A DNA stretch of 40,823 bases from Branchiostoma floridae (lineage: Eukaryota; Chordata; Leptocardii; Amphioxiformes; Branchiostomatidae). The stretch is from positions 16,491,514 to 16,532,336 of the forward strand of contig NC_049981.1 in assembly GCF_000003815.2 (NCBI RefSeq), in the 5' to 3' direction. Below are positions 12,111 to 24,563 of the stretch, piece by piece (position 1 is the first letter of the stretch; every line of letters starts with the position of its first letter). Both the position numbers and the translations under genes were made by a program. The notes under the pieces were generated by a model. That model did not search any database. It was not told the DNA's origin and saw only the letters and a list, made by a program, of their open reading frames with translations.

Positions 12111-12950
12111 GTAAATAATTGCACAATCAACATTGTGGCCAATGTACGTTATCTAAATGTGTACATAACTAAGCACAGATTATGTGAATGTGGAAATCAT
12201 TTACATAGACAGACTATTTCATGGAGATATGAGGTCTCCGAACTCTTCTTTTCTGAGTATTGTTCGGTACGCTTCATTGTTTTAATATATAAATATTGTG
12301 CATAAATACCAAGATAGAATAATTTTTGAAGATGTTTCTTTCTTTGATGCCATTTGTAACTAATGTTTTTCTGTTCAGTATATTATGTTTTAGAGTCCAT
12401 TCCAAGTCACCATGAGGGTTTTTGGGTGATATTTGTAATTAGTCTGAATTTTTTTGAATAAAAGAATATCTGAGCCACAATAATTGAATTCTTTTCAAAA
12501 ATTTGACTAAGAGAATACTCATCGATTTGAATTCCTTTGAATATTTTAGAAACATTTTGAAAGTAACTGTACAAAGAAGTCTTTATTTAGAATAATTGGG
12601 AAACCTCTCTGTGATTATTTCACATTTACAAATATTTACAAATATTTGTTAACTTTGCAAAATGGTAAAACTAGTTTATTGCCCCCATAAAAGTAAGCCC
12701 TATTGTTGAATCTGTATATTTTTAGATTTCACTGCTGGGCACTGGCGGTTCCTTTGTGGTGGGCCATTGTTGCATGGCACCCAACCATACTTTGCAAGGA
12801 TGTGTGAATTGCTATCTTCCCAGCCCACTGAACCATTTACAACTAGAAAGGCAACATTTTTGAAAAAAAAAGCAGGATGTGGGCGAAGGGAAAAGAAAGC
12901 AAAAATCGCAGGAAAAGAAGCAAAAAGAAAAAAAAATTAAAAAACATTAT
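12111..12950. other. AT-rich noncoding with a purine-rich tract
   Basis: No gene is seen. From about 12865 to 12945 the + strand is almost pure purine (runs of A with GAAAAG and GCAAAA). This immediately precedes the tRNA-like sequence on the opposite strand, so on the minus strand it would be the pyrimidine-rich body or tail following a tRNA-like head. Confidence 0.55.
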
Positions 12951-13024
12951 CTGTCCACGGATTCGATCCCGGAGCGTTGGTTTACCGCGCGTGAATAATA
13001 CCACTGAGCCAGTGCTACAACATG
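12951..13024 (-). repeat. Decayed tRNA-like sequence, possibly a SINE head
   Basis: Read on the minus strand, it contains TGGCTCAGTGGTA, a good match to the internal promoter A box of tRNA genes, and, about 30 bases on, GGGATCGAATCC, close to the B box. The D-stem and T-stem do not pair properly and the acceptor ends match only in part. It is therefore not a working tRNA. A tRNA-derived SINE or an old tRNA pseudogene fits best, with the T-rich tract that follows on the same strand as body or tail. Confidence 0.4.
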
Positions 13025-16000
13025 TTAGGGGGATGTTTTAACAGGTATACAAATGTATTGCGTTGCTTGAAAAAACCCGCGAGCTTCCGCTGGCTATTTC
13101 TCGCTTATAATCGAAGGTATTTCACTAAAACTTGGACAGAATACTAGAATAATTTTTTGTGGGGCATTTTTATGTTGTTATTTAGCCGATTAGATGCTCT
13201 GAACTTGCTGCATTTTCAACGTTTTTCGGCCCCGTAGCCGGTTCTACCCAACGTCCAATACCCCTACTTTTTGTGATACTGCGCTGCCGAGTGCCATTTT
13301 GTGACCTGGGCGTTGATAGGTTTACCCCTGACGTATCCACCAGACAGTCAGAATGTTAGCCAATCAAAAAGCTGGAAACGTGGACTGCATGCTACAGGTT
13401 CCATTTTTTCTGAGTTTTGATTGGTCGGGTGGAATATCTGTAGAGATACAAAATGTGTGGCTTCGCCCACATAAAAAATGGTAGAAAATGGTAAATAATG
13501 GTAGACTGCTGTTATCGCTATTTGGAAACCATTAGAAATATCCAATTCCACACCATGAATATTTCCAAAGTTTTACAGGACCAGGGAAATATTTATAAAG
13601 TTGAAACAGTGTTAAAAATATTTCTGAAGTATCAAATGTCCTAGACATCAATTCTAAACAATGGCAACAAACATCCGCACGGTGTCTTGGAATGGACTCT
13701 AAGCGCATATTTGTATCTTTCAGAAAATAGCTTTATACAATCTTAATTATTACAAATGGATGTAGTAAGATGCACTTTTATCATATTGCGCCAATTTTGT
13801 CCAAGTTGGAGAGAGTCCAAATAAATAATTTTGTTTTAAAAGTTCACGTTGTGTTTAGTCCCTTTCGCCTTTCCTATCACTCCTTTGGTATGCCACTCTG
13901 TAATAATAAGTATTCCCTCCACGAACAGTCATTGACCTTATATCGGTCTGGAGAACAACATCCTTTTTGGCCTTTCCAGGGTCAGACCAATAAAGGTCTG
14001 AGTCACACTTATGTGTTGTATCGCCATGAAACATGTTCCTCCCATATACCACCACACAATTTACGTGCAACCTCCTTGTGGAAGGCTAAGAAGGAGATAA
14101 TATTCAGGACATTTGCTGTCCTCGTGTATTATTTGAGATGAGCCGGCGTGGAGTTTATATGTGTACGTTTTTTGTGTTTATCATGCAATCGATGCATTGG
14201 TCACGCGGCTTTCTTGAGCACAGCCTAGCCACATTCGTCTGCATCCTGCGGTCATTACGAGCTGGCGGGCTGGACTGATGGGGTGAGGGCCATCTATTAC
14301 AAACAATTGCCTCCCGTGGGAGCGTCAATTCAGGACGCATTACCGCACCTGTCAAACACCCTCTTCAGGTAACAGGAGAAGGAGGAATTCAAAGAAAGAC
14401 AAAAGATTAGAGGTCGAATAGAACAACCGATGGGACCTTAATAACGTGGCGGGTTTATAAATTTAAATCGGAAAAAGACTCTCCGAGGAGGAACACCGAT
14501 ATGATTACTTTTGATAAACAAAATACAAAATACGTCTGAATTTTTTATTCTACGTGTAATGAAACATAAAACGAATGAGGATTTGTAAAGGACTGATAGC
14601 TAGACTGATGTTACTAGTTTTCTTAAAGATATATGGTTGCTATGTCTAATCAAAATTGCGCAGGAAGACGTTAGTACATCACTGTTATTGGAATTACATG
14701 TCGGATAAGTAAGCCAATCTATTCCTGTCTGCGATAAAAGCAAACACATTAGGAACTATTTCGTTTTCTCAGAAATTATCTGCCCAGTAGATCTGAGATC
14801 CCCTCTCTCTCCCCTCTCTCCTTCTCCACCTCTTTTTCTTACTTTATTTCTAAACACAATGCCCCTTATAGATAGAAAAAGTGCTATTTGTGAACGTTAC
14901 TAAGAATCGTAATTCTTTAACAAAGATGTATCAGGATTTTTTTCCTATTTTCATAAGTTTTCGGTAAAAGATAGGTACAAACAGTATACTTTCATTTGAA
15001 GACCGATTGTGCCAGAAAAAACATTACATATGCGTCACAGTCATAAATATGAAGTCACCTATGTTTTAACCTTGGAAAAGCAATAGAATTACAGAGATGT
15101 GTGGACAGCAACTATATCCCACACGTCACCAACATTTAGACGGTTACGCCATTATTCTACATGGTCTATGATAACTAGTCCGTTTGTGAAGGTCAGACAT
15201 TGAAATGAATGTTGTCTAAAGGCACGTTTCTAAAGGTTAGAAATCAAGAAAAACAATATTCACATACAATTTAATCTCTACAATAGGATAAAAACGGAAA
15301 TTTACTTCCGAACGTTTCGGGTGGCATCCATCACCTTTCTACAGAGACACTAGCGGAAACAATATAATACAAAAAAACATTTGCAAATGTCACTAATATA
15401 TGAATTATGGGTTCCTATGGTAAGACAATATCATAGGAAAAGCTACTGTCCTTTGTAGAGCAAAGATGGGTCCCATATTCTGGATAGTTTTACGTGGAGT
15501 TCTGGAATAATTCAGCTCAATATAGATCTCAGTAACATTTTGGTCCCAAAATTGAAATTATTTTGAATGACATATACAACCACTTTACACCATATTTTCA
15601 TCAATAAAGTTTGGTACATTATTTTGCATTCAAAACTACAAGAACTGGATATGGATGAGGCTTTACAGAAACTGCAGTGAAAGGGCAGCAAGAGCCTTAC
15701 TTTGGGAGCCGGACATTCAAGACCACCAAAGCCAGTCGGCCGAGGCAACTGTGGTCTGTGTTGACTGAGAGATTACAGCTTTATACATGTTTGTATGTTG
15801 CAGTGCGTAACATCCTTACCTGAATATTGATATACAATGCTATAGAGTCAATTTACCTTACTACGCAAAGAAATGTCAGGAAAGGCTACTTATATTGTCC
15901 TAATCAACTGAATCAACACTAACGTTTGCGATGTTTTAGCGGTAGAAAAGCACTAATATTACAGAAATGTGTGTATAGAGGCCATGATCTTCTGCGTAAC

Positions 16001-19000
16001 CGTTGGTATAAATGGCGATAGTGGTATCAAGAAATTGCGTTATGGTATGTTGTTGATATCTCTAGTACACCTCGCTACACGGGGATGTAGAATTCCTTTA
16101 ATTTGTTACTTGAAAGGCAATCCTACCGAGGTCGATACAAATGACCTCACTTTCGGGTGCCATTTGAGATAGGAGCTGAAATTGGAATCCACCCCCCGAT
16201 ACACACTAACACGAGACCTGGAGGACTGGCTTTGCCAAATCAAAGTACTATCTGGGTAACACATTTTCACATCGTCTACCAAGTGCAATACGTGGACAAT
16301 ATTATTCAAGAAAATTGCTCAATTTGGTGGCTATTGTGATTTCAATTCTCCCATAAGTCTTTCACGATTTCACGTGGTTCTCTTTACTTTCCAAAGCTGT
16401 CGATTTTTTTGTCTACACGTCGTTTCGAATTCGTTACGTATATACTCTCTAGCACTAACAGTGATAAAAGAACTAACATACAAACTGTATCAAAAGACTA
16501 CAGTTCTTTCCATCAGATAACAATAAGCAAGCGATTTCCTTAAAAATAAATGAAAAGGAAATTGTATCAATGGTTATTTGGGGGTAGGCTTATCTTGTTT
16601 TTTAACGAGAAGGAAATTTCCGAATGCAGGGAAACAAAATATGCTTGATAGAGCTAAACATGGAGTGCGCAAACTCTTGTCATGTAGATGATAATGTACC
16701 TAACAATGATATATGGCAAGGTAATACACGCTTTAAGATGGAGACTGTGGTTCTAGACGCTTTGGGGTGCTCCACAAATATTTTCCGAGTATACATACGC
16801 TCAATATATATATAGTGTGAAGCACTATGTTCTTGAATACAACACTACGTAGATAAAAATATGATCACTAACATATCTATTACTGCATTCTCGACACTCA
16901 CACTTTACTGAGATGGAGCAATGTTTGAAACGATATTTCAGTGGTATCTTAAACATAGCTATTGAATACAGTCTTACCTTTGCGGCCAATCAATGAAGAG
17001 CAAGTGTTCATCCTCAAGGCATCCTGGACAGACTACATGCCGTGGTTCACAAGAGGTATGTAATTGCCGTGTAAAACGTCCCGTTAGGAGCAGCTGTTTT
17101 AAAAATAGATAACGGTTAGTGAGCTACGAGACAAGAAATCCTTCCCCAGGAATGACCGAAAATCCCATTCGTTCATAATGTAACACTGCTGCAGCTGCGT
17201 TCGGCTATTAATGGGGCACTACGTGTCCTGCATTCATCTATAGTTTGATGTACTACATTGTGAAACGCTGCTGCAGAGTTTATGTACCACTGGTTGGTTA
17301 TTCATAACCCATGGCAAGTTGGTTACAAAAGATTAATTACTCTCACTGTAAGATACATAAAGAGTAACAGTTCTTCACTGAAACCTTTTAAGTACAACAT
17401 GTGGTACATGATACGCCGTACATATTAGTCCTGACTGGAATCTTAACTAACACTTTGGATTCATGATCCTGCCTGCAATAAAAAAGTGCACTTAGATTTA
17501 AAAAAAAGAAATTGGTAATAAAATGAACAGTATACAGTACCTTTTACAGTTATGATGAGATGAGTTTACCGGTAGCCGATAAAGTTCCACCACCCAGTTG
17601 ACCCGTGCTTCACTGAAAACGAAGGATGTCTAGCGCCCAGCTGCATAAACTGCACGATGTATTCCCAGCAAGTGCGCTGAGGGAAGTCACATGATCGCGG
17701 CTAGCATTGAAGTTCTGTCTGACCGCACTGGTTCTTTCCATGCACATTCAGGGTGACGGATCGTCCGTACGACACGGCGAAATGAAGCGTTGTGGAGAAA
17801 TCTCTGAAAATGAGCAATCAGTTTACTGGTAGATAAAGATGAATTAGGACAAGAGCTCTAAACCGTGAAGGGTACAAGTTCGTTATCGCTGCGTCCTACC
17901 GCGCTTGATGTAAGAGAATCATGTCGGATATCTCGACAACTTAAATTAGGAAAGACTTTTCTGGTTGGCACTTGCAGAAGAAGGACCAATACACCAAGAT
18001 AGAACTGATAAAGCATGGCAGTTCAAAGTCGCCGCTTAAGCCTTAAGATTCTCATATGATAATACAATGGGAAATATTTATTAGAATCACTATTGTAACG
18101 TGCATGTTTGAATCATTTCATGAGTTTCCATTAGTTTGTTCAGATGAAAAAAAAATACAATCCTTTGACAAATTATTCAAACATATTATTGATTAGTAAA
18201 TTATGTTATCATCCAAACTGTCAGTTCGGATGTCTTGAAGTATATGTTGAAATATTCAAAGCTCAGATCAAACCAAGCCGTATTTCAAAACAGGAACATG
18301 CTGCAATGTGATACCCATTTACGTGTAAAATACGGAATGATTTCATTTAAAAACTAAATCTGGGACGAGACAAGAGAGAGACGAGAGATAATTGGAGAAC
18401 ATATCACATATGAATCATTTCAGTAGACATGAACATGACTACGGCTCATAGATATTGCTATCTGTAGAGCCCAAATGTGAAGTCGCAATAGAGAACCCCA
18501 TTGGGGGCTACAATACCTAAACAACCATACTTCGATGTACTCCGTGATAATAAGCCATATGATATATAGACATCTGCAATGTTTGATATCATAGAAGCAC
18601 ATACATAACTTTTGCATCTTCTGAAATGTTAATACGTTACACCGCTCGCAGCAATAGACACATTTTAGAACGAAGCACGAACTTGTAGGACGTCTAAGGT
18701 GCCGCCATTGGTAATTTCTCTGAAACACATTCCTGATACATAAAGCTCTGATAGATGCAATGGCCTTCATGATGCATCGCTTTGTGCCATGTAATAAGAT
18801 TGTAATTACCGAAGCACTATTTGAAATTGTAAATGAGCTTTGCACTAATCCTACAGATGGCCTGACAGGCATCAGCAAAAAGCTTTCCCGCAATGCCATA
18901 ATCTCTTCTATGTGCCATCAATTCCGAACAATCCTCGCCATACATTCTTATCCCATGGTTAATACCCATGGAGTGTACGACGGGTTGAAGATTAGAGTGA

Positions 19001-22000
19001 CTCTGTCGATCGCGATCGAGGAAAGGTCGACGTTAATCAAACGTGTGTATAATAATTCACCAGGGGAAAGGGCGATGGTGCAAGTCAAAAAAACAAAGCA
19101 CAGAGATCCTTAAACTTCATCCAGTTTGACGGCGCGGTAGGGTCTACTTCTGCCATTGCCTCCGAGACAAGAGGTTAACTATATACGTTGTGTGATGGCC
19201 TATGCCTACAGAGTCTCTGATGAGTCATCTTCTTGAAAATCACTAACTACACGCAAACACCTTGCACGTCACGGTACAAAAAACTCAGAAAGATGCATCA
19301 TTTTCGATTGATATCAAGAAATGGTTGCTAAATGTAATTCATACGTGATTTTCAGGCCGCAATAGTGCTGACTGAAAACTATAGATTGAATCATGGTGTA
19401 CGTACTGGAAAAGAATAAAACAATATTGAATGAGAAATCGTGCTCCCAGCACATCTTGACGTGAGTAGTTAGGAATATTGATATTGCAACTTCAGCCCTA
19501 GAAGGCTTTGTGATATCGGAGAACGTGCCGAATCACACTTACAATCATTCACTGACAAAATATGTATAGCCCAGTCTTTTATCTTTGGTTTGATATGAGG
19601 GAGGCGGCTTGGGGCTGAAGTATGCCCCTCTGTGGGTCTGCCTTCACAATACATACCGTGTATATCTCAAACTCAATAATAAGTCAAATCCGGCTTTTTG
19701 TCGTGACTGCTTTTCTTTTAGAACCGTACATAGTACAGCTGAGGTCCTCCACTGAAGTTCCTAATGAAAAAGAACTGCAACATGTTTGCTATTTATATCA
19801 TTTTGTTTAAGACTGTAACGAAGACCAGTACTTAATCAAAACAATACTTCGAATATGTCGAGTGTCTACAGGTTTACCATATCAAAAAATTCAGAAAACT
19901 TAATTAGTAAAATCTCTATGTATTTACTTATCAGCCTCTTGAATTTGCTAACGCAAGGCATCTGCATGTATGTGTCTGGCCATGCTGTAACCCTTGGTGG
20001 CTTTATTGATGAAACAAGGAAATACAGGTGAGGCATTCTACAACAAGACAAACAAATATAGGGAAAATGCAATACTTTTAACGTAACTATGTAATAAAAA
20101 ACTACCCCAAGATACTGTTCTACATATCTAAAGACCTAGTACATGAACATTTTCTGGCGAAAATACCTATTTACATACTGTAAGGATCGCATGCTCTCTG
20201 TACAAAGATAATTCTTTGCAGGGTACAGAACAGTGAATGCAATGAACTAATTTTTATCTATTTCAAGTTGAGAAAAATTTGGCAGGTTACTTTCTTCATA
20301 GTCGAGTAATTTACAAAAGGTCATTGCAAAATAAAATCAGCACACTGTTGTGTAAATCAATTTATCAGCTGTAGAGAAGATGACAATCGGATCCACTGGG
20401 ACGGTGTAAAGTGAATATACGCCTACAGGTTGATCATCACGGAACGTTCAGCTGACGTCAACATGCAATTCTCTGTGGATATCAAACTCTTATCAAACAA
20501 AGTGAAAACTAGGATCTCTTGTCAAATGCAGGCGCTGGATTACAAATGTATGCGCATGCAATATAAGTAATTCATTTTAAAAAAAAAATTCATTTCAGTC
20601 GAACAGGTTATTACAAACGATTGTAGGTGAAGAAACAAAGCTTTTACATAGCTTTTATATAGCATTTTCCTAATAACAGAAAAAATGATATATTCCTGGA
20701 TTGGCTCCAACAGCTTAGGCTGGAGTGTTTTAAGCCAGACACATGTAACAATGACAGATCCTGCTGCACGTACATTCTTAAAATGGGAACGTGCACGCTT
20801 TGCAAACACAGCACAATCGGTAGACATACGTAACTATAATCATAAGTGGAAAAATGTATGTGCAAGCGATAAATAAATTGATTTGTATGTCAACTAAATT
20901 AGCCTTGCTGGATCCAACCCCATTCAATGAAAGTAAGGAATCTATAGGACTATTCAGATAAATATTTTTAAAGCCTGGTTGTTTCTTGATCTATCCATCC
21001 TAAAATCAGATTACTTGGTGTTGCATAAAGAGTAATGATACTAAGCGGAATGTTTTAAGTGGCCATAATATGTTAAAAAGAAGAAGCTGTAACTGGTGCC
21101 ACCAGTAAGAGTTGAAATATTTCCACTACATGAATAAAATATATCTAAAACACATTTCTCTAGAATTACGACTTTGGCATACAAATGTCGAAACATTCTT
21201 CAATCTATATTTTGTATCTGTTAGGAAGAAAACTAAGTAGTACTGCACTCTGCACAGTCAAATACCAATGTACCGCGTTTATACCACTTCGTTAAATTCT
21301 ATTAGTGTACTGATTGTTATGATTATGTTGCTGTCTTTTTGGAAAACAATCGTATTTGTTATTAGGGTTTTTATTTGCTTTAGAACTTCTTCATTGCCTC
21401 AGTTTTTATAGTTCTTTTGTACAACTGGTAACTGTAACCAAAGAAAAGTAACATAATATTCCAATATAAATGCTCAGACAATAAGCCTACGACTGAGGCT
21501 ACCAACTGGAGACTCCCAAAAGCGACGCCTAACGTCACTTTAAACAGCTATATAGATATGTATAGTCACTGGTAAAGACAATGAAGCGACCCTTCTTCTA
21601 TTTTAGTTTGTACAGTTCCTCGTTACTTTGGCCCCACATGAACAAATAAGAAGAAAAATATCCTCCCCCCTCAAAAAAAAAAGCTGATGGGGATCTATGT
21701 CTATTGCAAAGTAGATATAGCTACGTGCTAGGGCTTTGTCAGCACATTTAAGATCCCAACGTTTCGGCTGGAATGCATGTTTTCTTGGGTATATTCACCC
21801 ATTATAGCATGACAAACATTTGATTTTGCGATAATTCCATAGATATGGCGATTTTTTTACCTCTCCCCGAAAGACAGTATCGTTTATTTATCCATCCTGG
21901 GCATTGAAAAGAATTATCGAAACATGTATGTCATATAGTTCTGTTATGTATTTTTGTAAACATTTTATTTTATCTAAGGTTATCTATTATTGCAGACATC

Positions 22001-22790
22001 ATAATATGCATTGCGTGTTTGCATTCAAGATAACCTCATACAGTGTTAAGTCATCTTAGTTTTTTTTTCATATCTAATTTAATTGCATGTACTGATGCTT
22101 TCATACGCCTGTTGGTAACCCGTAACAAGGTTAAATGTATGCTTCTGAAGTTCTCATGAGTTCCCAGGTCTCCTCTTGAAGCGTCAGCGAACATATTGCA
22201 GTTCATGAGTTTCGTCTAGCATCTCCAAGGTCAAATCATTAGCATGTATGTATGTAACAAGAGGGTCTTGGCGGTGATGTGTGTTGGATATCTCATATCT
22301 ATTCAGTAAAGCTTCCAGTTTTTTTCCAGTAAGGCCATTTTCTCTGACTGCAGATGAATTGAAACGTCGCCGCTTCCCCTGAGAGTACCGTCACAAGAGA
22401 TACCGAAGTGGCAACCTAAGCTGACATTCCAACCTGCATGATGACTGAGCACGAAGAGGACTTTTTCAGGCCCAGTTAAAAGGACGTATATCAGCAGGTC
22501 CGTTACATCTAAGGTGCCTTTGATGTCATTTTGAAGCTCTTAGACAAACCGCAAGATAGATGACTCGGCTGCTAGTAAGATCGACGCGTCAGTGAATGTG
22601 GGACTTCTCGAGTTGCGTTCCACATTGTCAAGGTCGGCCCTCGATATACGAGTGTGAGAAAGGCCGCAAAAATGTACTTAATATGTTTTATATCTATATA
22701 ATTCACAGGATATCGCATATGTAGTGAGTATCATAACAGTAGAGCCGCATATCAAGTGCGTTGACGGCCACTCACCTCTGCTATAAACTT
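13025..22790. other. Large gene-poor stretch, no gene recognised
   Basis: Nearly 10 kb with no open frame above about 160 codons and none with a recognisable domain. A pyrimidine-rich tract lies near 14800-14840. Phrases containing AACGTTTCGG occur near 15315 and 21759 and may be remains of retroelement ends. The 159-codon minus frame at 18420-18899 and the overlapping 117-codon plus frame at 18760-19113 have no recognisable features and are probably chance. Confidence 0.5.
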
Positions 22791-22794
22791 TTAC

Positions 22795-23185
22795 GTTAGA
22801 AGTTATGAATGATACAAGTATTTTGCTTGCCACTCTATTTGAATAACGCCTCAAAGGGGCAATATCGATATCTCTAATATATAATCATGCGTTATGAAAG
22901 CTAGTCCTTCAAATAGTCGGAGAAGTACTGCTATCTGTTCCATCTGATACATTTTAAAGGCTTGGCAACATAAATATTAAAGTAAAATATAAAAGTAAAA
23001 AGGGTCATCGGCCTAGGCCTTAAAAATTCCATTAGATCTTATCTATGAAACAAGTATTTTACTTGCCCGTCTTTTAAATGACAGAGTTTGAGTGGCCATA
23101 TTTACGATCTATACATATATCAAGCAGTGTGAATACTTATGCTTTGAAGGGTATTGGTTCCATCCAATACATTTATATTGTAATG
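22795..23185. repeat. Old two-copy tandem duplication, ~220-240 bp unit
   Basis: The block 'tatgaatgatacaagtattttgcttgcc' near 22803 recurs diverged near 23041 as 'tatgaaacaagtattttacttgcc'. Further on, 'ctgttccatctgatacatttta' near 22936 recurs near 23157 as 'ttggttccatccaatacattta'. The order is conserved and the spacing is about 220-240 bases, so this is a degenerate tandem duplication. Noncoding. Confidence 0.6.
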
Positions 23186-24170
23186 GATTAGTTACAGATA
23201 TGTTTGAAACTAGAAGGATACAACAGCGCCAACTACATAAATCTGAATGACTCCCTTTATAACAGACAGACGTTAGCATGTTTATGCTTCAGCAGTCGTA
23301 GAGAGTTTATTAATTCAACTGTATGCTTTCCAGAATACGACATCCAAAAACAGTACACGAAGTACCGTATAGTTAAGACAATAGAGGCAGGTACTACATT
23401 AGTTGATACTTTTGCGTCGATACTATATGTGTAATAAGCATTGGCATGAGTTTGCAAATGTATAACAGTACTATTTATGCATGTACTGAAAAATAACAGT
23501 GCTATCTATGTACTGAAATAAACATTTACCATTCGTGAAACAGCGTGGATATAATTTCCCAGCATAACTGATGAGGGGGATGTTTCTATATGAATCTACA
23601 AAGGTCCCTATAAAGTTACACATTTAACTCTTAAACACTGAGCTTTTACTGTGCTCTCCCTACGGTCCCATATCTATATACTGTGATTGAACACGAGACA
23701 GGCAAAAACTAAGCACGAATGAAACGGCAGTGCCAGTTTCCTCATACATCTTTATGTGCGCTTTGGATCTACCTTCTCACTTGCAGGGATTGTATAGCAG
23801 TAAATGCCCTTCAGGGAAATGTTTTAAACAGCTGCCGGTATGGGACTTTGAAGTTGGTAAAGCTTTCTTGTAAATCAGTCTTACATCTATACATCTGGGG
23901 ATGTTATCATACCATATAAGATTCTAAAGAAAGCAACGACCACAGGGGTTCTCTCAACGCTGTAAAACCAGTGCCATTAAAAGTAACCATAAACCAACCG
24001 GTAGAGCTTTGCCAAAAAGTTTGATCGTGTTGAAAGGAGTTCAATTTTCTTTCGCCTTTCTTGCGTTTATTATAGAATATTTGTAAGTGGAATTAACTGT
24101 TAAACTTTGCCAATGCACATTGTAAAACACTTTTCTTCCCTTTCTGTAATGAGTACATCAATGGTTTGTG
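23186..24170. other. Noncoding, with a small direct repeat
   Basis: No gene recognised. A short direct duplication lies at about 23464-23521 (AACAGTGCTATCTATG-type units, each followed by TACTGAAA). Open frames of up to 76 codons show no features. Confidence 0.55.
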
Positions 24171-24563
24171 AATAAAGGGTTAATGCCCCGGCCCGAGGTG
24201 TATATGGTGAGATAATCCCTGGTCAGGTGCGATATGTATTATCATATAGCCAGGCGCCGCGGACCAATCAGAAGGCCCCGTTCCACGTTGGTTATGACGC
24301 CGTAACACGTAGATTCAGGCCAGGCAGGTGGGTGGCCAGTGTCGATGCAAATCGACACCGGTGCCGGTGTCGATTCATTCTGACCAATCAGGGGAGCGAT
24401 ACCCACCTGCCTGGCCTGAATCTACGTGTTACGGCGTCATAACCAACGTGGAACGGGGCCTTCTGATTGGTCCGCGGCGCCTGGCTATATGATAATACAT
24501 ATCGCACCTGACCAGGGATTATCTCACCATATACACCTCGGGCCGGGGCATTAACCCTTTATT
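24171..24563. mobile_element. 393 bp fold-back element with 163 bp perfect inverted arms
   Basis: Positions 24171-24333 and 24401-24563 are reverse complements with no mismatch that I can find, around a 67 bp loop. The ends read AATAAAGGGTTAATGCCCC. The loop is itself partly palindromic (cgacaccg-gtgc-cggtgtcg) and contains an ATGCAAAT octamer. Each arm carries a CCAATCAG box. No protein is encoded. A nonautonomous fold-back or MITE-type transposon is the best reading. The target duplication is ambiguous because the ends are symmetrical; a TA duplication would be compatible. A related diverged copy is at 2790-3044. Confidence 0.85.

Noticed and set aside
12951-13024. Functional tRNA gene
   Set aside because: The A and B boxes are present, but the D and T stems do not pair and the acceptor ends match only in part.
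18420-19113. Overlapping opposite-strand open frames of 159 and 117 codons
   Set aside because: No domain, signal, codon character or splice sites, and the two overlap on opposite strands in gene-poor DNA.
24171-24563. piggyBac-type element with TTAA target sites
   Set aside because: TTAA occurs near both ends, but inside the inverted repeat (AAAGGG-TTAA-TGCC), not as an outer duplication followed by CCC.
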